From Methylococcaceae bacterium (lineage in GTDB: Bacteria; Pseudomonadota; Gammaproteobacteria; Methylococcales; Methylomonadaceae): DNA of 64,000 nucleotides. Below are positions 1-8,891 of this stretch, in pieces. Made by a program: the position numbers and the translations under genes. Location: positions 1 to 64,000 of the forward strand of contig JAUYBL010000009.1 in assembly GCA_030693065.1 (NCBI GenBank). The letters run 5' to 3'. Every line of letters begins with the position of its first letter. Positions within the stretch are counted from its first letter, which is position 1. The notes beneath the pieces were generated by a model. That model searched no databases, was not told the origin of the DNA, and saw nothing but the letters and a program-made list of their open reading frames with translations.

Positions 1-26
1 GGTAAGGTGTGTGTAAGCCATGAAGC

Positions 27-58
27 TCTCCCGTCAGTGATGTTTCGGGAGACTTTTT
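27..58 (+). terminator. Rho-independent terminator of an upstream gene
   Basis: A 7-bp perfect stem (TCTCCCG at 27-33, CGGGAGA at 46-52) with a 12-nt loop is followed by CTTTTT. This is the classical intrinsic terminator shape. It probably ends a plus-strand gene lying outside the window. Confidence 0.6.
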
Positions 59-360
59 ACCACATCTTGCTCCTGAACTCATGGAGTAAGCACTATCCCG
101 ATTCGTTAAACGGGTTATGCACTTATGATACGAATTCGCCCACTTAATCAATACGATACTGGAAATTTAACCATTCCATGCGCCGTATATATGATTATTT
201 GCCTTGTAAGTGACTGATGGACTAGTCAAAGCACACGCCCAATTTATTGCTATACTGAGCCCAGCAAAGTTATTATTCGCTACAGCTCCTCATTTACGAC
301 GTTTGTCTTAATTTGCCGCGGAAAATGAGAGCTCCATCATTATCGTTAGGAGATTTTTAA
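59..360. other. Intergenic region, no gene recognised
   Basis: No convincing open frame or RNA gene was seen. The last 15 nt contain TAGGAG, the ribosome binding site of the lipoprotein gene starting at 361. A TATACT at 251-256 could be a -10 element but has no clear -35 partner. Confidence 0.5.
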
Positions 361-1026
361 ATGCTTAAAAAAGTGACCATTTTTCTTCCGGCCCTTCTAC
401 TTGCTACCTTGAGTGGTTGTTCATGGAATCGTTATCAAGAAGTAACCGATGCTAATCTGATTGAAAAAAGCCATGAAGCTACTTGTGAACTCAGAGACAA
501 ACTGTCCCGAATTGTGCCGCCAAAATCTATCATTATTGTCAGTACTTTACTTAACGTCGACAACCTGAACCAAACCTCAGCATTTGGACGCATTATTTCC
601 GAGCAAATTGGCTCGGCCTTCCATGATGCCGGACATGAAATCATCGGTATGGAAATGCCTATCGACTTGTTTGTTATGAAAGATGCAGGAGAACTGGCAC
701 TTTCTGACGAAACTAAAGCATTAATCAGAAAACACCAAGCCGCTGTCCTGGTTGTTGGCGGTGTTTATGCGCCTGGCAAGAAAAACTCATACGTGTCTCT
801 ACGCGTAGTTGATGTATATACCAAAAGAATTATTTCAACCTACGACTTTTCAGTGCCAATGGGCCCTGATGCAAAATTGCTGCTTGAACCAAGACCGGTT
901 GCAAATAAAACACCAGCCGCCGAGTCTACAGAGGCCTCTGATGAAGCTGTTAACGCTGAACCGGCTGTCCAAGAAAGCACACCCACTATTGATCCTAGTG
1001 CCGAAAAGGGCAAAGAAGAATTCTAA
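361..1026 (+). CDS. FlgO-family outer-membrane lipoprotein
   Basis: This is a 221-aa secreted lipoprotein. The N-terminus (MLKKVTIF...LLATLSGC) is a signal peptide ending in the lipobox LSGC, with the lipidated Cys at about residue 20. Residues ~55-170 match the FlgO fold (IIIVSTLLNVDNLNQTSAFG, LVVGGVYAPGKK, SLRVVDVYTKRII), a family first known from a Vibrio flagellar outer-membrane protein but widespread in genomes without a flagellum locus nearby. The tail (~180-221) is an Ala/Glu/Pro-rich, probably disordered acidic stretch. The start is supported by TAGGAG 8 nt upstream. The TAA stop overlaps the TAG of the convergent neighbour by 2 nt. No flagellar gene is in the window, so a flagellar role is not implied. 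Confidence 0.7.
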   Translation: MLKKVTIFLPALLLATLSGCSWNRYQEVTDANLIEKSHEATCELRDKLSRIVPPKSIIIVSTLLNVDNLNQTSAFGRIISEQIGSAFHDAGHEIIGMEMPIDLFVMKDAGELALSDETKALIRKHQAAVLVVGGVYAPGKKNSYVSLRVVDVYTKRIISTYDFSVPMGPDAKLLLEPRPVANKTPAAESTEASDEAVNAEPAVQESTPTIDPSAEKGKEEF

Positions 1027-2027
1027 CGTTCTTTTACTAGCCTAAAGCCGAGATTGGCCTGGCGTGTCCAGGCCGTCACCGAAGTTCGATACGCAGCTCG
1101 CAATCTTGACGGGTCGGCATTCCAACCGCCCCCTCGAATTGAGATAAACACTTCGTCACCAACGCCGCCCTTAGCAGCACAGAGCTCCTCACCACCTTTG
1201 TATTTCTCGTCGTAATTGGAACACGTCCACTCCCAAACATTGCCTAGCATGTCATGCAAGCCAAAACTATTGGCGCGCAAACTTCCCACTTTACTCGCAA
1301 AAAAATTCCCATCCTGACAATTGTGGATTGCCGGCCATTGCACCGGCCCTGATTGAGTAATATCGGCGACATTGGCGTAGCCGCAGCTAATATCAGGATT
1401 ACTTCCCCAGTAGCGGGCAGTATTGGTCCCTGCTCTAGCGGCGTACTCCCACTCTGCTTCTGTGGGTAATCTATATAGCTGGCCTGTTTCTTGGTTCAGC
1501 CACGCAATATAAGCCAGGACATCATTAAAACTCACACATGTCACTGGATGATCTTTGATCACGAAAGCACCTTGAATGGGTTGCTTCCAACTCGCCCACG
1601 CGCGCCAATCCCAAGATTTTTCAGGCGCTTTTTCGTAACTCCAACAACCCGCTTCCGAAACATTTTTTTCAGCGTCACTTAGATAATTTGCAGCAGAAGC
1701 AAAGCGCTTAAACTCTTCCAAAGTAGTTTCATATTTAGCCAACTGAAAGCCTTTAACACAAACTCGATGTAAACCCTCATCCGTGTTATGTCCGCTTTCG
1801 TTTTCCGGGCTACCCATCTGAAAACATCCGGCCGGAATACTCACAAGCTTAGGCGCTAAAGCTGCGCCGTTTTGCTGCCGTATTCTAGAGGCTTGCATGG
1901 GTAATTGAGATGTTTTGGATGGCGGCGTAATAGCCACTTCGCTTTTTGGAATCGCTGCATTGGCAGTAATCGACCCGATAAAAATATAAAAAACCAGGCC
2001 TATCCACGCCCCTGTGAGCCTAGCCAT
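1023..2027 (-). CDS. Formylglycine-generating-enzyme-fold (SUMF1) protein, probably non-FGE
   Basis: A 334-aa protein with an N-terminal signal or anchor helix (GAWIGLVFYIFIGSITANA) and an FGE-sulfatase fold from about residue 65 to the end: IPAGCFQMGSPENE, YETTLEEFKRF, HPVTCVSFNDV, YRLPTEAEWEYAARAG, LGNVWEWT, IRGGGWNADPSRLRAAYR, NLGFRLV. In true FGE two Cys near this last block do the oxidation; here it reads PSRLRAAYR without Cys, so sulfatase activation is unlikely and a structural or regulatory role is more plausible. The open frame begins 60 nt earlier, but the ATG at 2027 starts one base after the nudF stop, which suggests translational coupling and exposes the signal peptide properly. 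Confidence 0.75.
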   Translation of the reverse strand: MARLTGAWIGLVFYIFIGSITANAAIPKSEVAITPPSKTSQLPMQASRIRQQNGAALAPKLVSIPAGCFQMGSPENESGHNTDEGLHRVCVKGFQLAKYETTLEEFKRFASAANYLSDAEKNVSEAGCWSYEKAPEKSWDWRAWASWKQPIQGAFVIKDHPVTCVSFNDVLAYIAWLNQETGQLYRLPTEAEWEYAARAGTNTARYWGSNPDISCGYANVADITQSGPVQWPAIHNCQDGNFFASKVGSLRANSFGLHDMLGNVWEWTCSNYDEKYKGGEELCAAKGGVGDEVFISIRGGGWNADPSRLRAAYRTSVTAWTRQANLGFRLVKER

Positions 2028-2028
2028 A

Positions 2029-2631
2029 CTAACTTGCCCACTCTGCCAGTAATTGCCGTTTATTGAGGGCCAACCATTGAATAGCAATAATCGGAATTGC
2101 CGATTCTATCTCTCCATTGACTACCATTTGATATGCTTCATCAAAACTAACCGCCCGCACCAAAATATCTTCATGTTCATGATCAAGACCATGAATACCG
2201 CCTACCTGAGAGCTATCGATCTTGCCGCAAAATAGTGTAATACGCTCAGACGAACCGCCAGGCGTGGTGTAAAACTCATTAATCACTTTTATTTGTTCAA
2301 TTGTGCAGCCAGCTTCTTCTATCGATTCGCGATAGGCGACTTCCTCAGCAGTTTCTCCGGCTTCGATTGCACCTGCGACGATTTCTACCAGCCAAGCACG
2401 GTCAGGATTAAGTATCGCCCCAGCTCTGAACTGCTCAATCAAAACCAGTTTATCTGCCGTTGGATCATACAACAGCACAGCAACACAATTACCTCTGACG
2501 AACAGTTCACGGCTGATTTCTTCACTCCAGCCACCGTCGTAAAGCGTATGTTTAAGGCGGTATTTTTCCATGCGAAAAAAACCGGGGTAAACGATTTCCC
2601 GGCCAAGAACTTCAAAATTTTTTTTCATCAT
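2029..2631 (-). CDS. nudF: ADP-ribose pyrophosphatase (Nudix)
   Basis: A 200-aa Nudix hydrolase expected to split ADP-ribose into AMP and ribose 5-phosphate in the cytoplasm. The Nudix box GX5EX7REUXEEXGU is complete (GAIEAGET...YRESIEEAGC, about residues 87-109). The preceding LVEIVAG and the following FYTTPGGSSERITLFCGKID are typical of the NudF subfamily. The 5' end overlaps the stop of the sugar dehydrogenase gene by 4 nt, and its own stop is one base from the next start, so the three genes look like one transcript. In many gammaproteobacteria nudF sits near tolC or cpdA; that context is absent here. Confidence 0.9.
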   Translation of the reverse strand: MMKKNFEVLGREIVYPGFFRMEKYRLKHTLYDGGWSEEISRELFVRGNCVAVLLYDPTADKLVLIEQFRAGAILNPDRAWLVEIVAGAIEAGETAEEVAYRESIEEAGCTIEQIKVINEFYTTPGGSSERITLFCGKIDSSQVGGIHGLDHEHEDILVRAVSFDEAYQMVVNGEIESAIPIIAIQWLALNKRQLLAEWAS

Positions 2632-3746
2632 TTGCCTATATAGGTAACACGATAAATAACACCTAGCGTGTCATCACTGATTAAAACACTGCCATCAGGC
2701 AATTCAAGAATGTCGACCGGGCGTCCCAACGCTTTACCATCTTGACCAAGCCAGCCAGTAATAAATACTTGTTCTGCAATGGGGTGATCTTCTTTAAACT
2801 TAACCAGTACTACTCGATAGCCTTGCGGTTGAGTACGATTCCAAGATCCGTGTTGAGCAACCAATAACTGGTTTTTATACTCTCCAGGAAATTGTTTACC
2901 CGAATAAAAACGTAGTCCTAAAGCGGCCATATGCGCGCCAAACTTCCAAACGGGCGGTTTGAATTCCGTACATTTTTTATCCTTGCCAAATTCAGGATCT
3001 GGAATGTCACCGCCATGACAATAAGGAAAACCAAAGTGATCGCCAACCGCTGCCCATTGATTGAGCTCATCCGGGGGAATATCTTCGCCTAAATAATCAC
3101 GCCCGTTCTCGGTAAAGAACAGCGCCTTAGTTCCAGGCTGCCAATCAAAGCCAACAGAATTTCTCATGCCATGGCCGATAATTTCGAAATCGCTGCCATC
3201 AGGATTTAACCTAACCAAAGAGGCATAAATATCTTTTTCCGGCTTGCAAATATTGCATGGCGCACCAACAGCTGTGTACAACTTATTATCTGGCCCAAAA
3301 CGCAGATATTTCCAGCCGTGGTGCCGATCAGACGGGAACCTATCGAAGACGACTTTAGGTGTTGGCGGGGTTGCCAGCTGGGCTGTAATCGCATCAAAAC
3401 GAATAATGCGATTCACCTCTGCCACGTAAAGTGAGCCATCCTTATAAGCCACACCATTAGGCATATACAGATTACTAGCAATAATATAGTTTTGTTCGGC
3501 CACGCCATCGCCATTTTCATCGCGCAGCGCGTAAACCTTGCCTTCTTGCCTGCTAGCGACAAAAATCACACCGTTATCGCCTAATGCCAGACTACGAGCA
3601 TTGGGCACGTTGTCCGCAAAAATTGAGATGCTAAAACCATCAGGCAATTGCAGATGTTTCAGTACGTCTTGATGGGTATTTTGCACAGCAAAAACAGTAC
3701 TTGAACTCAATGCAAGCAGAATAATCAGTAACTTTTTAAAAATCAT
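2628..3746 (-). CDS. PQQ-dependent sugar (L-sorbosone-type) dehydrogenase
   Basis: A 372-aa secreted protein with a signal peptide (MIFKKLLIILLALSSSTVFA) followed by a six-bladed beta-propeller of the soluble glucose/sorbosone dehydrogenase family: LPDGFSISIFADNVPNAR, YLRFGPDNKLYTAVGAPC, GMRNSVGFDWQPGT, FTENGRDYLGEDIPPDELN, QLLVAQHGSWNRT. The family normally binds PQQ and Ca and works in the periplasm; the true substrate cannot be read from sequence. The open frame can start at a TTG five codons upstream, but GGAG lies just before the ATG at 3746, so that start is preferred. It heads the short operon with nudF. Confidence 0.8.
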   Translation of the reverse strand: MIFKKLLIILLALSSSTVFAVQNTHQDVLKHLQLPDGFSISIFADNVPNARSLALGDNGVIFVASRQEGKVYALRDENGDGVAEQNYIIASNLYMPNGVAYKDGSLYVAEVNRIIRFDAITAQLATPPTPKVVFDRFPSDRHHGWKYLRFGPDNKLYTAVGAPCNICKPEKDIYASLVRLNPDGSDFEIIGHGMRNSVGFDWQPGTKALFFTENGRDYLGEDIPPDELNQWAAVGDHFGFPYCHGGDIPDPEFGKDKKCTEFKPPVWKFGAHMAALGLRFYSGKQFPGEYKNQLLVAQHGSWNRTQPQGYRVVLVKFKEDHPIAEQVFITGWLGQDGKALGRPVDILELPDGSVLISDDTLGVIYRVTYIGK

Positions 3747-3797
3747 CGCCACACTCTCCAAAGATAAACTTTGCGGTATATTAGCACTGCCAAGGGG

Positions 3798-3822
3798 TTG
3801 AATTCATTTATTGCTCCCCCAT
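3798..3822 (+). promoter_or_regulatory. Putative sigma-32 (heat shock) promoter of htpX
   Basis: TTGAA at 3798-3802, a 14-nt spacer, then CCCCAT at 3817-3822. The E. coli RpoH consensus is CTTGAA, 13-15 nt, CCCCAT. It lies 39 nt upstream of htpX, a classical member of the envelope or heat-shock response. Sequence match only. Confidence 0.6.
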
Positions 3823-3860
3823 AGTATTTCCGGTCCAACTTAACAATAAAGGTCTTTACC

Positions 3861-4736
3861 ATGATGCGTATCTTTCTTTTTCTTGCAACCAATGCGGCGA
3901 TTTTGGTGGTAATTAGTGTTTTATTTAATGTACTGGGCTTAAGTGGCACTTTAGATGCGCAGGGCATAGATCTTAATTTGAATGCTCTGTTAATAATGTC
4001 TGCTGTTATTGGCGTAACAGGCTCGCTGATCTCGCTGGCAATGTCCAAATGGTCCGCAAAAAACTCTATGGGCGTTCATGTCATCGAGCATCCACAGAAT
4101 CAAACTGAGCAATGGCTGGTTAACATTGTCGCTAAACAAGCTAAACAAGCGGGCATTGGCATGCCTGAAGTCGGCATATTTCAAGCCCCGGATGCAAACG
4201 CTTTTGCGACCGGCATGAATCGAAATAATGCCTTAGTTGCAGTCAGCACCGGCTTATTACAAAGCATGAATGCCGATGAAGTTGAAGCAGTTGTCGGCCA
4301 TGAAATCAGCCATGTCGCTAACGGCGATATGGTCACCATGGCGTTAATGCAGGGCGTTGTTAACACGTTTGTATATTTCTTTGCGACTGTAATCGGTCAT
4401 GTAGTCGACAGAGTAGTATTCAAAACCGAACGGGGTTACGGTCCTGCATATTACATTACCCAAATAGTGGCGCAGATTGCATTGGGCATTCTGGCTTCAA
4501 TGCTGGTCATGTGGTTCTCTCGTTATCGGGAATTCCGCGCAGACGCAGGTGGTGCTAACTTAGCCGGACGTGAAAAAATGATTGGCGCCTTAAGGGCATT
4601 GCAACGTGGTCACGAGCCTGAAGATCTTCCTGGTCAACTAGCCGCTTTCGGGATTAATGGCGGTGGCATGAGCCGTTTATTTATGAGCCATCCACCTTTA
4701 GCTGAACGCATTGCAGCTTTACAAAGCGCACGCTAA
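3861..4736 (+). CDS. htpX: HtpX membrane zinc metalloprotease
   Basis: A 291-aa inner-membrane M48 protease. Two N-terminal helices ([38 protein letters not shown]) precede the zinc motif HEISH inside [13 protein letters not shown] at about residues 144-156. Two more helices follow at ~157-210, with the third zinc ligand expected in [10 protein letters not shown]. HtpX degrades misfolded membrane proteins together with FtsH. The start follows a short AAGG site and a sigma-32-like promoter. An imperfect hairpin (GTGGAC/GTCCAC, 4762-4792) downstream could separate it from the convergent rapZ, but lacks a clear T-run. Confidence 0.95.
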   Translation: MMRIFLFLATNAAILVVISVLFNVLGLSGTLDAQGIDLNLNALLIMSAVIGVTGSLISLAMSKWSAKNSMGVHVIEHPQNQTEQWLVNIVAKQAKQAGIGMPEVGIFQAPDANAFATGMNRNNALVAVSTGLLQSMNADEVEAVVGHEISHVANGDMVTMALMQGVVNTFVYFFATVIGHVVDRVVFKTERGYGPAYYITQIVAQIALGILASMLVMWFSRYREFRADAGGANLAGREKMIGALRALQRGHEPEDLPGQLAAFGINGGGMSRLFMSHPPLAERIAALQSAR

Positions 4737-4866
4737 CAACGTATTTATTTGAGATTTTCGTGTGGACTATGACTCAAAAAGTCCTGGTCCACCGCCTGAT
4801 TTTCTTTAGACGACTGCGCTATTCGTTGCGCTTCGACAATATCATCACACATCGTATGAGAAGAGC

Positions 4867-5724
4867 TTAATTCAGCTCTCTATGTCTGGCAATGACATTC
4901 AAGGAGGGGGTTTTAAAATGTCTGGCTAAGGCATCAACTAAATAAACAGAACGATGTTGCCCACCAGTACAACCGATCGCAACAGTTAGATAACTTCGAC
5001 CTTCTGCTTCAAATCTTGGAATCCAACGTTGTAGAAAATCGATGACATCTTTAAGAAGCTCGCCAACCAGTGGTTGTTCTTTAAGAAAATCAACGACGGG
5101 CTGATCTTTTCCGGTTAACCCTCTTAAATCGGGCACCCAGTACGGATTTGGCAGACTACGCGCATCAAACACAAAGTCAGCGTCTAACGGCACACCATGT
5201 TTGAATCCAAATGATTGAAACTGTAAGGAAATATGCGTTATATCTCGCTCGCCAATCTGGTATCTAATTAAATCTCGTAATTGATGATAATGCGTGCGAC
5301 TGGTATCAATCACCACACTGGCATGCTTGGCAATGGGGGTCAGCATTTCTTTTTCAAGCTTTAATGCTTCTTTTAACGGTATATTCAGATCCGTCAATGG
5401 ATGACGCCTACGCGTTTCACTGTAACGCTTCAGCAAAGTCGCCTCTTCCGCCTGCATAAAGATGATCTCGCAATCAATACCTTTACTGCGAATTAACAAC
5501 AAACTTTCTGAAAACGCCGCCAAGCTTTCACTCTGATTTCTTGCATCAATTCCTATCGCAGTTTTTGCATAGGTCTTGATGTCTACGAGCATTACATGAC
5601 TGATAAAATCTTCCAGCAAAGTCACTGGAAGATTATCAATACAGTAATAGCCACAGTCTTCGAGAGTATCCAGGGCAATACTTTTACCGGACCCAGACAG
5701 ACCACTGACAATGAGCAGTTTCAT
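4867..5724 (-). CDS. rapZ: RNase adapter protein RapZ (P-loop nucleotide-binding)
   Basis: 285 aa. The Walker A motif GLSGSGKS is at residues 8-15, and the conserved C-terminal block GCTGGQHRSVYLVDALA is complete. In E. coli RapZ binds small RNAs and presents them to RNase E to control glucosamine-6-phosphate synthase. The gene ends a minus-strand series with rpoN and hpf. In enterobacteria ptsN lies between hpf and rapZ and npr follows rapZ; here the 107 nt before and 130 nt after hold no such gene, so the nitrogen PTS link is missing at this locus. Confidence 0.95.
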   Translation of the reverse strand: MKLLIVSGLSGSGKSIALDTLEDCGYYCIDNLPVTLLEDFISHVMLVDIKTYAKTAIGIDARNQSESLAAFSESLLLIRSKGIDCEIIFMQAEEATLLKRYSETRRRHPLTDLNIPLKEALKLEKEMLTPIAKHASVVIDTSRTHYHQLRDLIRYQIGERDITHISLQFQSFGFKHGVPLDADFVFDARSLPNPYWVPDLRGLTGKDQPVVDFLKEQPLVGELLKDVIDFLQRWIPRFEAEGRSYLTVAIGCTGGQHRSVYLVDALARHFKTPSLNVIARHRELN

Positions 5725-5831
5725 AAGATAGCGGACTCGTATTGTGACAATTTTATAAATTCATGCGCAAGAAGAGTTGTGATTGGGAAAGATATATCAT
5801 CTACGTCACTACTCATCTTGCGCTATTAAAT

Positions 5832-6122
5832 TTACCTATGAACAGCGTGTTTTTCTTTGTGTTTAGTGATTTGACGCTCAAGTTTAGTGACCATTTCATC
5901 AATGGCAGCATACATATCCTCTTGGTGATCTTCAGCAAACAAAGTTGCACCATTGAGTTTTAACGTGGCTTCCGCTTTTTTGATTAGTTTTTCTACGGAC
6001 AAAATAACGTGTACATCAGTAACATTGTCAAAATGACGTGCCAATTTTTCAAATCTAGCGTCAATATGTGTTTTTAACGCGTCTGTTACTTCAAGATGAT
6101 GGCCTGTTACGATAACTTGCAT
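5832..6122 (-). CDS. hpf: Ribosome hibernation promoting factor, short form
   Basis: A 96-aa S30AE/YfiA-family protein that lies in the 30S mRNA channel of resting ribosomes. The start MQVIVTGHHLEVTDALKTHI, the KLARHFDNVTDVHVIL strand-helix and the ATLKLNGATLFAEDHQEDMY block are characteristic. It lacks the C-terminal dimerisation domain of long HPF, as usual in gammaproteobacteria. A GGAG site precedes the ATG. It lies 58 nt downstream of rpoN in the same direction. Confidence 0.95.
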   Translation of the reverse strand: MQVIVTGHHLEVTDALKTHIDARFEKLARHFDNVTDVHVILSVEKLIKKAEATLKLNGATLFAEDHQEDMYAAIDEMVTKLERQITKHKEKHAVHR

Positions 6123-6180
6123 GGAATAAACTCCTTATTAATTAAAAGTCGAAAGTAGGTTGATATAAGAATAAAAGGCT

Positions 6181-7623
6181 TTATAAAATGCGCTTTCTCT
6201 CATTTGAAGGGGGAATAAACATCGCTTCCCGGTATTTGGCAATTGTTCTCCGAGCAACATTAATGCCTTTTTCTTTTAATAAATCCGCCATTTTATTATC
6301 ACTGAGTGGACTTGACGGGTTTTCATTGCTAATCAATTCTTTAATAAAAGCTCTAATAGCTGTCGATGAACATTCTCCTCCGCTATCTGTGGAAACATGA
6401 CTAGAAAAAAAATATTTAAACTCAACAATGCCATTGGGCGTATGCATGAATTTTTGCGTGGTCACTCTGGAGATAGTTGATTCGTGCAGCTTTAGTTCTT
6501 CCGCAATATCTCTGAGTACCATGGGTTTCATAGCTATTGACCCATGCTCAAGGAAACCAGTCTGCTTTTCTACGATGCTTCGGCCAACGCGAAGCAAGGT
6601 ATCGTTACGACTGTGCAAGCTCTTAATAAACCATTTAGCTTCCTGCAGATGATCTTTCATACAGTTATTGTCTTGGCTGTTATCGGCTCTTTTTATCATC
6701 GCCGAATAAAAAGGATTAATCCTTAATTTTGGCGCAATATCAGGATTAAGATTGACTTGCCATTGGCCGCCTTGCTTTGTGACATAGACATCGGGAACCA
6801 CATATTCGGAATCTGAATCTTGGATTTTAGCGCCTGGCTTAGGATCTAAAGTCCTGATTAAAGCAACCACACCATCAAGCTGCTGCTCAGTAATATCCAA
6901 TTTACGCATTAACTTGGTTTGCTCATGATTTGCCAACAAACCAAGATGCTCAGAAACGACAATTAACGCTTCTTGGCGACAGGGTGTTTCTTCTGGCAGC
7001 TGCAGCAGCTGCAAACGCAAGCAATCAGCCAAATCAATCGCGGCAACACCTACTGGGTCAAAATTTTGTACCCGATGCAATACGGCATTGACTTCATCGA
7101 ACTCAATATCGTCCAGCTGACTTTGTAGACCTTGAAAAATGTCTTGTGGAGAACTGATCAGGTAACCATCGTCGTTAATAGAGTCGATGATGGCCATAGC
7201 GATAGCGTGGTCGCGTTCGGAAAACGATGTAAGTTCCAATTGCCAGAGCAAATGATCCAGCAATGTTGAAGATTTACTGCGGAGAATTTCAAAGTCAGCA
7301 CCATCATCAGAGCTACTTGAGCTGGCTTCAAAGCTATTATCGTAAATATCATCCCATGAACTATCTACCGGCAATTCATCAGGAATGTCGGTTTGGGAAC
7401 CCTCACTGGTAACCAAATCAGCGTTTTCAGGTTTTTTATCCCGTACCCCAACATCAGCAAGGTTCTCATCCTCGTTAACCTCCAACATCATATTGGATTC
7501 AAGAGCCTGTTGGATTTCCTGCTGCAAATCCAATGTAGACATCTGCAATAACTTTATAGCTTGCTGCAGTTGCGGCGTCATGGCCAATTGTTGGCCCAGC
7601 TTAAGATGTAAGGATTGTTTCAT
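6181..7623 (-). CDS. rpoN: RNA polymerase sigma-54 factor
   Basis: 480 aa, the usual length. Region I is Gln/Leu-rich (LGQQLAMTPQLQQAIKLLQM at about residues 8-27), region II is acidic (~55-110), then come the core-binding domain, the helix-turn-helix (HESTISRVTTQKFMHTPNG) and the RpoN box ARRTIAKYRE near residue 457. The factor directs polymerase to -24/-12 promoters and needs AAA+ activators. Note that the NtrX-like protein at 34.5-35.8 kb appears unable to act as such an activator. It follows lptB by 22 nt, the conserved gammaproteobacterial order. Confidence 0.97.
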   Translation of the reverse strand: MKQSLHLKLGQQLAMTPQLQQAIKLLQMSTLDLQQEIQQALESNMMLEVNEDENLADVGVRDKKPENADLVTSEGSQTDIPDELPVDSSWDDIYDNSFEASSSSSDDGADFEILRSKSSTLLDHLLWQLELTSFSERDHAIAMAIIDSINDDGYLISSPQDIFQGLQSQLDDIEFDEVNAVLHRVQNFDPVGVAAIDLADCLRLQLLQLPEETPCRQEALIVVSEHLGLLANHEQTKLMRKLDITEQQLDGVVALIRTLDPKPGAKIQDSDSEYVVPDVYVTKQGGQWQVNLNPDIAPKLRINPFYSAMIKRADNSQDNNCMKDHLQEAKWFIKSLHSRNDTLLRVGRSIVEKQTGFLEHGSIAMKPMVLRDIAEELKLHESTISRVTTQKFMHTPNGIVEFKYFFSSHVSTDSGGECSSTAIRAFIKELISNENPSSPLSDNKMADLLKEKGINVARRTIAKYREAMFIPPSNERKRIL

Positions 7624-7645
7624 TCAGTATCTTTATGATTGTTAT

Positions 7646-8371
7646 TTAAAGACTAAAGTTACTGCCCAAATACACTTTGCGCACTTCTTCGTTAGCAACA
7701 ATTGCCTCGGCATTCCCTTCGGCAATGACTCTTCCGTCGTTAAGTATATATGCACGATCACAAATTCCTAATGTTTCCCTAACATTGTGCTCAGTAATCA
7801 ACACACCAATGCCTCGATCTTTTAGATGTTCAATAATTTTTTTGATGTCTTCAACTGAAATAGGGTCAACGCCGGCAAATGGTTCATCAAGTAATATAAA
7901 TTGCGGATTAGTGGCGAGCGCCCTAGCAATTTCCACGCGTCGTCTTTCTCCACCCGACAAACTTAAGGCCAGTTGATCACGTAAATGCAGAATATGAAAC
8001 TCTTGCAGCAATTCCTCAATAACTAATTCGGCATGCCCTTCAGTTAAATCAGCTCGAATCTGCAAGACAGCGCGTAAATTATCAGCCACAGTCAATTTTC
8101 TAAAAACTGAGGGCTCTTGTGGCAAATAGCCAATTCCTTGTGCGGCACGCAAATGCATAGGGTGGTGGGTAATATCCCTGTCATCCAACGTAATTCGACC
8201 TTTATCCGCCTTGATCAAACCCACCATCATATAAAAGCTCGTGGTTTTTCCGGCGCCATTTGGCCCCAACAAACCAACCACTTCTCCAGTATCAACGTGT
8301 AAAGAGACACCGTTGACTACGTTGCGTTTATTGTAAGTTTTAATCAGCTGATGCGCTGCAAGATGACTCAT
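7646..8371 (-). CDS. lptB: LPS export ABC transporter ATPase LptB
   Basis: A 241-aa ABC ATPase. Walker A GPNGAGKT is at residues 36-43, the signature is [15 protein letters not shown] and Walker B ends [11 protein letters not shown]. The C-terminal [16 protein letters not shown] is the typical H-loop region of LptB. It powers LptFG, which are not in this window, to pull LPS from the inner membrane onto LptC and LptA. It lies 7 nt downstream of lptA. Confidence 0.97.
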   Translation of the reverse strand: MSHLAAHQLIKTYNKRNVVNGVSLHVDTGEVVGLLGPNGAGKTTSFYMMVGLIKADKGRITLDDRDITHHPMHLRAAQGIGYLPQEPSVFRKLTVADNLRAVLQIRADLTEGHAELVIEELLQEFHILHLRDQLALSLSGGERRRVEIARALATNPQFILLDEPFAGVDPISVEDIKKIIEHLKDRGIGVLITEHNVRETLGICDRAYILNDGRVIAEGNAEAIVANEEVRKVYLGSNFSL

Positions 8372-8378
8372 GTAGTGA

Positions 8379-8891
8379 CTATTGCTTGGCTTTAGGTTTG
8401 ATTATTACATGAACACGCTTGCTGTCTGAGGCTTTTTCGCCCGCCTTAACTAGCGAAGTTTTAATATCGTACTCGATATAATCACTGGAGTAGGCGCCGC
8501 TACCCTGCCAAACAGTAGCGTTATTTATTAACACCAGCAAATTTCTCTTAGGATAAAACTCCCCGGTAAATGCCTCACCAGTAATATCCTCTGCACCTTC
8601 ACTGGGAGTTTGCTTGAATTTTGCCATTTTGCCGGTAAAGACCAATTTTTCCGCCTCACCATCTTTAAAATGCACGACCAATTTATCGGAATTGACACGA
8701 ATACTACCCTGCACTGAAATCACGTTACCGGTATATGTGCTCAACTGAGTAGCATCATCGTAAGTCGCCGTATCCGAATCAATAACAATAGGCTGCTCAG
8801 CATCACTCTCTAATGCAAACAGCTGAGAACCATAAAGCAACAAAAAAAGGGAGTAGATGCAAAGGACCAGGCATTTTTTATTTTTTTTCAT
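8379..8891 (-). CDS. lptA: Periplasmic LPS-bridge protein LptA
   Basis: About 170 aa with a cleavable signal peptide ([20 protein letters not shown]) and the OstA/LptA beta-jellyroll: [60 protein letters not shown]. It polymerises between LptC and LptD as the bridge for LPS. An ATG five codons earlier (8906) is in frame, but AAGGA lies directly before the ATG at 8891, which gives a normal signal peptide; the upstream ATG remains possible. The gene overlaps the 3' end of lptC by 14 nt. Confidence 0.92.
   Translation of the reverse strand: MKKNKKCLVLCIYSLFLLLYGSQLFALESDAEQPIVIDSDTATYDDATQLSTYTGNVISVQGSIRVNSDKLVVHFKDGEAEKLVFTGKMAKFKQTPSEGAEDITGEAFTGEFYPKRNLLVLINNATVWQGSGAYSSDYIEYDIKTSLVKAGEKASDSKRVHVIIKPKAKQ

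Noticed and set aside
4762-4792. Hairpin between htpX and rapZ as a terminator
   Set aside because: The stem is interrupted and lacks a proper T-run on either strand, so it was not listed as a feature.
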